Origin: Wenzhouxiangella sp. AB-CW3
GTDB taxonomy: Bacteria; Pseudomonadota; Gammaproteobacteria; Xanthomonadales; Wenzhouxiangellaceae
DNA length: 64,000 bases
Assembly: GCF_014725735.1 (NCBI RefSeq)
Contig: NZ_CP061368.1
Coordinates: forward strand, 449,225 to 513,224
Direction of reading: 5' to 3'
Within the stretch, counting starts at the first letter, position 1. The number at the start of each line of letters is the position of its first letter. Below are positions 58,460 to 64,000 of the stretch, piece by piece. Below the pieces are notes generated by a model. It worked only from the letters and a program-made list of their open reading frames with translations, did not search any database and had not been told where the DNA came from. The position numbers and the translations under genes were made by a program.

Positions 58460-59055
58460 ATTGTCGACCTCAGCTTCCGGGCCAGGCTGGCCACTCGCCG
58501 ACCCAGTACCCGGCACAGGTGCCGCTCGGTATCATCGAGCGCCCGGTCGGCATCCGGGCCGGCCACATGGCTGGCGCCATAAGGCGTGCCACCCGATCGG
58601 GTGGTGGTCAGCTCCGGTTCGGTGTAGGGCAGGCCGACCAGGATCATGCCGTGATGCAGCAGCGGCACCATCATGCTGAGCAGGGTTGATTCCTGGCCGC
58701 CATGCAGCGTTGCCGTCGAGGTGAACACACCCGCCGGCTTGCCGGCCAGCGTACCGGAAAACCATTCCGAGCCCGTGCCATCGATGAAGTGCTTGAGGGC
58801 GGCGGCCATGTTGCCAAAGCGAGTGGGGCTACCCAGCACCAGTCCGCTACATTCGTCGAGATCGCTGCGTTCGACCAAGGCCGGTGCGCGCTCGTCGATC
58901 TGACGGGGAGAGGGGTCGATCGCCGAGGTCACCGGGGGCACGGTACGCAGGCGCGCCTGGCAGCCATCGACGCCATCGATGCCGCGGCAGACCTCGCGGG
59001 CCATGGCCAGCGTGTTGCCGTGGGTGGAGTGGAACAGCACCAGGATGTCGATCAT
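58456..59055 (-). CDS. wrbA: NAD(P)H:quinone oxidoreductase, WrbA family
   Basis: A 199-residue flavodoxin-like quinone reductase. The FMN loop is FHSTHGNTLAMAREV, and LGSPTRFGNMAAALKHFID and STATLHGGQESTLLSMMVPL are typical WrbA blocks. It would reduce quinones by two electrons and avoid semiquinones. The ATG at 59055 overlaps the arsC stop by 4 bp. The longer frame upstream lies within arsC. Confidence 0.93.
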   Translation of the reverse strand: MIDILVLFHSTHGNTLAMAREVCRGIDGVDGCQARLRTVPPVTSAIDPSPRQIDERAPALVERSDLDECSGLVLGSPTRFGNMAAALKHFIDGTGSEWFSGTLAGKPAGVFTSTATLHGGQESTLLSMMVPLLHHGMILVGLPYTEPELTTTRSGGTPYGASHVAGPDADRALDDTERHLCRVLGRRVASLARKLRSTI

Positions 59056-59402
59056 GGGAGGATATCGACAACTGCTTCGGGCGGGCGGCCGATGCGAGCC
59101 TGTTCGCCGGCAATGACGATGGGCCGCTGGATGAGGCGGGGATGCCGGCACATGGTCTCGATGACTGACTGTTCGGTAAGCGTTTCGTCGGCCAGGCCCT
59201 GGTCACGATACTCGGGCTCGCCGGTGCGCAGGAGCTGGCGGGCAGTCAGTCCGAGCCGATCAATGATACGCTTGAGTTCGGCCGGCTCGGGTGGTGTTTT
59301 CAGGTACTCGACGATGTCGGGCTTGATACCGTGGTCGCGCAGCAGCGCCAGGGTCTGACGGCTCTTGGAACAGCGTGGATTGTGGAAGATGGTGACAGGC
59401 AT
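59052..59402 (-). CDS. arsC: ArsC-type glutaredoxin-linked reductase (YfgD-like)
   Basis: A 116-residue thioredoxin-fold protein with the arsenate-reductase motif FHNPRCSKSRQTLALL (C11) and EYLKTPP, plus the RPIVIAGEQARIGRPPE C-terminus. It may be a true arsenate reductase or the YfgD paralogue; no arsB or arsR is nearby. It starts a minus-strand group arsC-wrbA-DUF2069. Its ATG (59400-59402) shares bases with the probable yihY ATG on the opposite strand. Confidence 0.9.
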   Translation of the reverse strand: MPVTIFHNPRCSKSRQTLALLRDHGIKPDIVEYLKTPPEPAELKRIIDRLGLTARQLLRTGEPEYRDQGLADETLTEQSVIETMCRHPRLIQRPIVIAGEQARIGRPPEAVVDILP

Positions 59403-60735
59403 GAAACAGGCGCACTCGCAATCGGACCAGCACAATAGCCTAAAGGGTTCGGCGGGGGTGTCAACGTCGTCACCGCAAGGTCTCCTTGGTGCGCTGCTCG
59501 ATCATGCCTGGTATCGGGCGTTTTCGCGGCACCTCTGGCAGCACTTTCGCGAAGATCGCAGCTTCGAATCGGCCGCCGCACTCAGCTACACCAGCCTGCT
59601 CGCTCTGGTGCCCCTGATGACGGTCATGCTCGGCGTGATCTCCGCCTTTCCCGTCTTCGACCGCTGGGCCGACGAACTGGAGGCCTACATCTTCGCCAAT
59701 TTCGTTCCGGCCGCCGGCGATACCGTGCGCGAGCATCTCAACGAATTCGTACAGCGAACCGCGGGCCTGACCGGGGCCGGTACGGTGTTTCTCATCGCCA
59801 CGGCCGTGTTGCTGATGTCGACCATCGAGCGCAGCCTCAATCGCATCTGGCGGGTGCGTGCGCCCCGTCGTCCGGCCACAAGGCTTATTATCTACTGGGC
59901 GGTCCTGACGCTGGGGCCGCTGCTGATGGGCGGCAGCCTGGTGCTGACCTCCTACCTGGCGGCGCTGCCGGTACTGGCCCCCGAGATCGTGCGCGGAGCC
60001 ATGCAGGACATGGTGCTGGGCATGATGCCGTTTGTCGTTGCCCTGGTCGGGTTCACCCTGATCTTCACGGTCGTCCCCAACCGGCGGGTATTGTGGCGCC
60101 ATGCCCTGTTCGGTGCCCTGATATCTGCGCTGCTGTTCGAGTTCGCCAAGGGCGGGTTTGTCTGGTATGTCACCAATTTCCCGACCTATGAGCGCCTCTA
60201 TGGTGCCCTGGCCACCGTGCCGCTGTTCCTGGTCTGGATCTACCTGTCCTGGGTCGTGGTGCTGCTCGGCGCCAGCGTGGCCGCGGCGCTGACCACCTTC
60301 AACTACCGCAAGGCCGACTGGCGCTGGAACCCGCGCCACGAATTGCTGCTGGCACTCAGACTGCTGGGGCACTTCTGGCAGGCGCAGCGTCGCGGTCGCT
60401 CGCTGTCGATCGGCGATCTGCTCAATCGCGAGCCGGCCGCCACCGACCACCAGTTGCGCCGGATTCTCGGGGACTTTCACGAGGCCGGCTTCATTCACCG
60501 CGATGATGATGGCGACTGGCTGCTGTCGGCCGATCTCGATGAGATCAGCCTGGCGGAACTCTACCAGGCCGGATCGTTCATAATGCCTGTCGGCGAGCTG
60601 TCCAGCTTGCCCCGGGAAAGCCACTGGGATCTTGCCCTGATCGAGGGCCTGCTGCCCATGGATAAAGCCGGTCGCCCCCTGATGCGGAGATCGATCAAGT
60701 CTCTGCTGACCTATGAGAGAGGACATGAGCAATGA
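59401..60735 (+). CDS. YihY/BrkB family inner-membrane protein with winged-helix C-terminus
   Basis: A 444-residue membrane protein of the UPF0761 family with six to seven helices. Blocks are DRSFESAAALSYTSLLALVPLMTVMLG, FVPAAGDTVREHLNEFV, STIERSLNRIWRV and YGALATVPLFLVWIYLSWVVVLLGA. Residues from about 325 form a helix-rich cytoplasmic domain (IGDLLNREPAATDHQLRRIL), possibly DNA- or ligand-binding. Family function is unknown. The start is uncertain: ATG 59401 is used, ATG 59389 or 59365 are alternatives, all inside the arsC start. Confidence 0.9.
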   Translation: MKQAHSQSDQHNSLKGSAGVSTSSPQGLLGALLDHAWYRAFSRHLWQHFREDRSFESAAALSYTSLLALVPLMTVMLGVISAFPVFDRWADELEAYIFANFVPAAGDTVREHLNEFVQRTAGLTGAGTVFLIATAVLLMSTIERSLNRIWRVRAPRRPATRLIIYWAVLTLGPLLMGGSLVLTSYLAALPVLAPEIVRGAMQDMVLGMMPFVVALVGFTLIFTVVPNRRVLWRHALFGALISALLFEFAKGGFVWYVTNFPTYERLYGALATVPLFLVWIYLSWVVVLLGASVAAALTTFNYRKADWRWNPRHELLLALRLLGHFWQAQRRGRSLSIGDLLNREPAATDHQLRRILGDFHEAGFIHRDDDGDWLLSADLDEISLAELYQAGSFIMPVGELSSLPRESHWDLALIEGLLPMDKAGRPLMRRSIKSLLTYERGHEQ

Positions 60736-61187
60736 AGACACTGATCCTGGCCGGATTGCTCCTGATGGCTTCCGGTGTGGCCGTTGCCGGCATCGATTTC
60801 GAACTGCCGGCCCTGGATGGCAGCACCCACAAGCTGTCGGACTACCGCGGCGACTGGGTCGTGGTGAACTACTGGGCGACCTGGTGTCGGCCCTGCCGCA
60901 AGGAGATTCCCGATCTGTCGAATCTGCACGACCGTCGTGATGACATCTACGTACTCGGGCTGGCCTACGAGGATACCGAGGTGGAAACCTTCGAGCGCTT
61001 CCTGGAAGACTACCCGGCTAGCTATCCCATTCTGCTCGTGGATACTTACGAACCGCCTTCGGACCTGGGCGCGCCGCGCGCTTTGCCCACGACATTTCTT
61101 GTCAATGCCGACGGGGAGATCGTCAATACCTGGCTGGGACCGGTGACCAGCGAGATGATTACCGACTGGATCGCGGATCATGGCTGA
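60732..61187 (+). CDS. TlpA-type periplasmic thiol-disulfide reductase
   Basis: A 151-residue protein with a cleavable-looking signal (MKTLILAGLLLMASGVAVAG) and a thioredoxin fold: CRPC (C52-C55) in NYWATWCRPCRKEIPDL, and the cis-Pro strand LPTTFLVNADG. It overlaps the yihY stop by 4 bp and the acyP start by 8 bp. Together with the 22914 gene the window holds two TlpA-type reductases. Confidence 0.92.
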   Translation: MKTLILAGLLLMASGVAVAGIDFELPALDGSTHKLSDYRGDWVVVNYWATWCRPCRKEIPDLSNLHDRRDDIYVLGLAYEDTEVETFERFLEDYPASYPILLVDTYEPPSDLGAPRALPTTFLVNADGEIVNTWLGPVTSEMITDWIADHG

Positions 61188-61461
61188 TACCGAAACGCGC
61201 TGCTGGCTGATCTCGGGACGGGTCCAGGGTGTGTTCTTTCGCGAATCGACCCGTAGACAGGCCGAACCCCTTGGACTGTCGGGCCATGCCGTCAACCTTA
61301 GCGATGGCCGGGTCGAGGTGCTGGCGCATGGCCGCCCCCCGGCCCTGGATGAGCTGGAGCAGTGGCTGCACCAGGGGCCGCCGGCGGCCCGGGTGGATTC
61401 GGTCGAACCGGTCGCCGCCGGCAATGGCGATAACCCAAACGGGGCATTCAGGACCGGCTGA
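61180..61461 (+). CDS. acyP: Acylphosphatase
   Basis: Hydrolyses acyl phosphates. The 93-residue product has GRVQGVFFRESTRRQA with catalytic R21 and the HAVNLSDGRVEVLAHG stretch with catalytic N39. The usual GWVRN preceding block is changed to GHAVN, but the Asn is kept. Overlap with the upstream TlpA-like gene indicates co-translation. Confidence 0.93.
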   Translation: MADTETRCWLISGRVQGVFFRESTRRQAEPLGLSGHAVNLSDGRVEVLAHGRPPALDELEQWLHQGPPAARVDSVEPVAAGNGDNPNGAFRTG

Positions 61462-61489
61462 GCGCGCCGAATCGGACCGCGTCGGAACC

Positions 61490-62080
61490 TTACAGCAGTG
61501 CAAGCTGCGTGACCGGTCGGAAACTGCGGCGATGGGCCGGGCAGGGCCCAAGGCGTTGCAGGGCCGAGAGGTGGGCGGCGGTCGGGTAGCCCTTGTGGCG
61601 GGCAAAACCATATTCCGGATAGCGTTCATGCCAGGCCAGCATCAGGCCGTCGCGATGGACCTTGGCGATGATGCTGGCCGCGGCGATGCAGTCCTCGATG
61701 CCGTCGCCACCGACCAGGGTGGTGACCGGCATGTCGACTCGGGGTGCCTGGTTGCCATCAACCAGAATGCCGGCAGGTTGTGGCGAGAGTGCGGCCACCG
61801 CCTGACGCATGCCTTCCAGTGTTGCCTGAAGGATGTTGAGCCGGTCGATGGTTTCGGCCTCGATGACGGCAATGCCCACGCTCACAGCACTCTGTCTGAT
61901 GATTCCGGCCAGCTTCTCGCGGCGCCGGGCTGTCAGTTTCTTTGAATCGGCCAGGCCCTCGATGGGGCGGGCCGGGTCGATCATGACTGCAGCGGCCACC
62001 ACCGGTCCGGCCAGAGGGCCTCGCCCGGCCTCGTCGACTCCGGCAATCAGGTGGCCTGACGGCTCAGCCAAGCTGGCCAC
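61490..62080 (-). CDS. rnhB: Ribonuclease HII
   Basis: Cleaves RNA in RNA-DNA hybrids and single ribonucleotides in DNA. The 196-residue product shows the catalytic DE in LIAGVDEAGRGPLAGPVVAAAV, GLADSKKLTARRRE, the IDRLNILQATLEGM helix and the D-containing VHRDGLM block. I place the start at GTG 62080 with GGGAG 6 bases upstream, which gives the usual length; the frame is open to 62131 with an ATG there. It overlaps the end of lpxB. Confidence 0.93.
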   Translation of the reverse strand: MASLAEPSGHLIAGVDEAGRGPLAGPVVAAAVMIDPARPIEGLADSKKLTARRREKLAGIIRQSAVSVGIAVIEAETIDRLNILQATLEGMRQAVAALSPQPAGILVDGNQAPRVDMPVTTLVGGDGIEDCIAAASIIAKVHRDGLMLAWHERYPEYGFARHKGYPTAAHLSALQRLGPCPAHRRSFRPVTQLALL

Positions 62081-63236
62081 GACCGGCTCCCACCAGCTCA
62101 AGCACCGCGCGCGCGGCATTTTGTCCGGCACCCGCGGCCAGCTGGTGGCGAAATCCGCGGGCGATGTCGCGGTAGCCCGCGCGCCGTTGTGGCTGGTCCA
62201 GCCAGTCGATGACGGCCTTGCCGAGGGCTTCGGGAGAGGCGCCTGCCTGCACGAACTCGGGAACGATCTCGTCGCCGAAGAGAATGTTGGGCATGGCGAT
62301 GTGGCGCGACCGGATCAGTCGCAGGCCACGAATCATCCAGTAGGTGGCCGGTGCCAGGCGGTAATAGGCCACGGCGGGACATTCGAGCAGAAAGGTCTCG
62401 AGGGTGGCCGTTCCCGATGCCACGCAGGCGGCATCGGCGGCGATCAGGCCGGTGCGGGTGCGTTCCGCAATGATCTCAATGCCGTTGCGGTCCAGGTCGT
62501 TTCCGGCCTGGTCGCGAAACAGGGCTTCCTGTCGACGATCGGCCAGGAAGACGATGATCCGGGCCGACTCGCGCCGTGCGCGAATCCAGGCAGCGGTATC
62601 GCTCAGGAGCCGGGCATGGCGTTCGATCTCGCTGCGCCGGCTGCCGGGCAGCAGGGCCACCACGGTATCGTCCGGGGCCAGGCCGAGCTGGCTGCGTGCG
62701 GCCTCGCGCCCGGGCCTGTCGCTGAGCTGGTCGGCCACCGGGTGACCAACAAAGCGGGTATCGAGGCCATGGGGTGCGTAGAGCTCGGGCTCGAACGGAA
62801 ACAGGGCGAGCAGCAGATCGACCGAACGGGCCACCACGCGGGTGCGTCCGGCGCGCCAGGCCCACACCGTGGGGGATACGTAATGCACGGTCTTCAGCCC
62901 GCGCTTGCGAAGCTGGCGGGCCAGTCCGAGATTGAAATCGGGAGCATCCACGCCGACAAAGGCATCGGGTTGCCAGTCCAGGATCCGCTGGCGCAATTTC
63001 CGCCGCAGCCTTATCAGTCGTGGCAGGTGCGAGAGTACCTCGGTCAGTCCCATCACCCCCAATACATCGAGGTCGTGCCAGGGCTCGACCCCGGCGGCCT
63101 GCATGGCAGGCCCGGCGATGCCGGCCAGTTCAATGCCGGGATGCTGGCGCCTGAGATGGTCGGCCAGGTCAGCACCCAGCTGATCGCCAGAGGACTCGCC
63201 GGCCGTAAGGACGAGACGGATGGGGCGTTCGGCCAT
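62064..63236 (-). CDS. lpxB: Lipid-A-disaccharide synthase
   Basis: Joins UDP-2,3-diacylglucosamine and lipid X to the lipid A disaccharide. The 390-residue GT19 protein has LVLTAGESSGDQLGADLA, GVDAPDFNLGLARQL, HYVSPTVWAWRAGR, LLPGSRRSEIERH and ASGTATLETFLL. ATG 63236 is used; GTG 63242 is an alternative. It ends inside rnhB and begins 11 bp after lpxA: the lpxA-lpxB-rnhB order is conserved. Confidence 0.97.
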   Translation of the reverse strand: MAERPIRLVLTAGESSGDQLGADLADHLRRQHPGIELAGIAGPAMQAAGVEPWHDLDVLGVMGLTEVLSHLPRLIRLRRKLRQRILDWQPDAFVGVDAPDFNLGLARQLRKRGLKTVHYVSPTVWAWRAGRTRVVARSVDLLLALFPFEPELYAPHGLDTRFVGHPVADQLSDRPGREAARSQLGLAPDDTVVALLPGSRRSEIERHARLLSDTAAWIRARRESARIIVFLADRRQEALFRDQAGNDLDRNGIEIIAERTRTGLIAADAACVASGTATLETFLLECPAVAYYRLAPATYWMIRGLRLIRSRHIAMPNILFGDEIVPEFVQAGASPEALGKAVIDWLDQPQRRAGYRDIARGFRHQLAAGAGQNAARAVLELVGAGRGQLG

Positions 63237-63247
63237 GGTCACGCGAC

Positions 63248-64000
63248 TCAGCGCAACAGTCCGCGCTGGCTGTTGAGTGCCGAATCGATCATCGGCTGCA
63301 GCTCGGGTTGCTCGGCGACCAGTGCCTGCAGACGTTCGATGGCCTCATCCCGGCTCAGGCCCAGCCGGTAAAGTGTGCGATAGGCTTCACGAATGTTACG
63401 AATCTGCTGCTTTCCGAACCCACGGCGCTTCAGACCTTCGGCATTGATGCCTCTTGGCCGTGGCGGCTGGCCCGACACCATCACATAGGCCGGTACATCC
63501 TGGTTGACGCCGCCATACATGCCGAGAAAGGCATGCGCGCCGATGCGGCAGAACTGGTGGGCTCCGGAGAAACCGGCGAAGATCACCCAGTCGCCGACCT
63601 CGACGTGGCCGGCCAGGGTGGCCCCGTTGGCCCCGACGATGTGTGATCCGACCTGGCAGTCGTGGGCGATATGGCTGTAGGCCATGAACAGGTTGTCGTC
63701 GCCGACCCGGGTGATGCCTCCGCCGTTGGCCGTTCCCCGGTTGATGGTCACGTACTCGCGAATGGTGTTGTCGGCGCCGATGTCCAGCGAGGTGTCTTCA
63801 CCGGCGTATTTCTTGTCCTGGGGCGCCTCGCCAATAGAGGCAAACTGGTAGATACGGTTGCGAGGCCCGATACGTGTGCGACCGGAGATGACCACGTGCG
63901 GGCCGATCTCGCAGTCATCGCCGATCTCGACCTGTGAACCGATGATGCTGTAGGCGCCGATCGACACGTTCCTGCCCAGCCGGGCACCCTGCTCGACGAT
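63248..64000 (-). CDS. lpxA: UDP-N-acetylglucosamine acyltransferase, N-terminus outside window
   Basis: Adds hydroxymyristate to UDP-GlcNAc as the first lipid A step. The frame is open to the window edge (codon 64000-63998 is ATC), giving 250 residues beginning IVEQGARLGRNVSIGAYSIIG, so only about five to eight residues are missing. Hexapeptide repeats, the catalytic His in FMAYSHIAHDCQVG, and the C-terminal helical domain INAEGLKRRGFGKQQIRNIREAYR are present. Confidence 0.97.
   Translation of the reverse strand: MVEQGARLGRNVSIGAYSIIGSQVEIGDDCEIGPHVVISGRTRIGPRNRIYQFASIGEAPQDKKYAGEDTSLDIGADNTIREYVTINRGTANGGGITRVGDDNLFMAYSHIAHDCQVGSHIVGANGATLAGHVEVGDWVIFAGFSGAHQFCRIGAHAFLGMYGGVNQDVPAYVMVSGQPPRPRGINAEGLKRRGFGKQQIRNIREAYRTLYRLGLSRDEAIERLQALVAEQPELQPMIDSALNSQRGLLR

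Noticed and set aside
59470..60741. Minus-strand 423-residue ORF opposite yihY
   Set aside because: YihY family motifs and membrane helices lie on the plus strand; the antisense is hydrophilic low-complexity.

Overview
The window is a gene-dense chromosomal segment of a high-GC Gammaproteobacterium. The gshB/pilG divergence, the gshB-tonB-yqgE-ruvX-pyrB run, groESL-cutA-dsbD-tlpA-aroQ-accBC, rnhB-lpxB-lpxA and pyrG-kdsA-eno are all gammaproteobacterial arrangements. Overall content resembles Pseudomonas, Xanthomonadales and Chromatiales relatives (a Wenzhouxiangella-like lineage is a guess). The gene content is mostly housekeeping; no prophage, insertion sequence or CRISPR array was found.

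Layout. 1-6.8 kb: a truncated GNAT gene, a small unknown, glmU, a DUF4870 membrane protein, a fatty acid desaturase, tatD, and a nitric-oxide-stress operon (DUF454-nnrS-nsrR, minus strand) with a probable NsrR operator in front. 7-17 kb: tRNA-Thr(UGU), a pyruvate/indolepyruvate-decarboxylase-like ThDP enzyme, mnmC, a MerC-like protein behind a Zur-like site, gcvH, and a minus-strand chain amidoligase-GATase-glnE-nfi with 4-bp overlaps. 17.1-18.0 kb: a gene-free region filled by an elaborate nested palindromic element. 18-26 kb: groESL with a sigma-32-like promoter, cutA, dsbD (duplicated N-terminal domain), tlpA, aroQ, accB, accC. 26-35.3 kb: the type IV pilus chemosensory operon pilG-pilI-pilJ-chpA-chpC. 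35.5-41 kb: gshB, tonB, yqgE, ruvX, pyrB, thiS, thiG, trmB. 41-48.5 kb: ispA and bamD on the minus strand, then rluD, pgeF, pyrG, kdsA, eno. 48.5-53.7 kb: a CBS / P-II-like / DUF1538 membrane module and a Fur-box-preceded iron ABC transporter lacking its ATPase. 53.8-64 kb: gcvT, a one-domain asparaginase, a large secreted protein of unknown function, DUF2069-wrbA-arsC, yihY, a second tlpA, acyP, and rnhB-lpxB-lpxA (the last cut by the window end).

Main novelty candidates: (1) the 17138-17831 element, whose arms pair almost perfectly into at least eight nested stems with almost no spacers; (2) intergenic heptanucleotide arrays at four places, two of them with the same GTGAAAG unit, mostly arranged as opposed arrays; (3) the amidoligase plus class I GATase pair; (4) the DUF1538/P-II-like/CBS module; (5) the 886-residue secreted unknown. 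All functional statements come from reading motifs and synteny; no database search was run.
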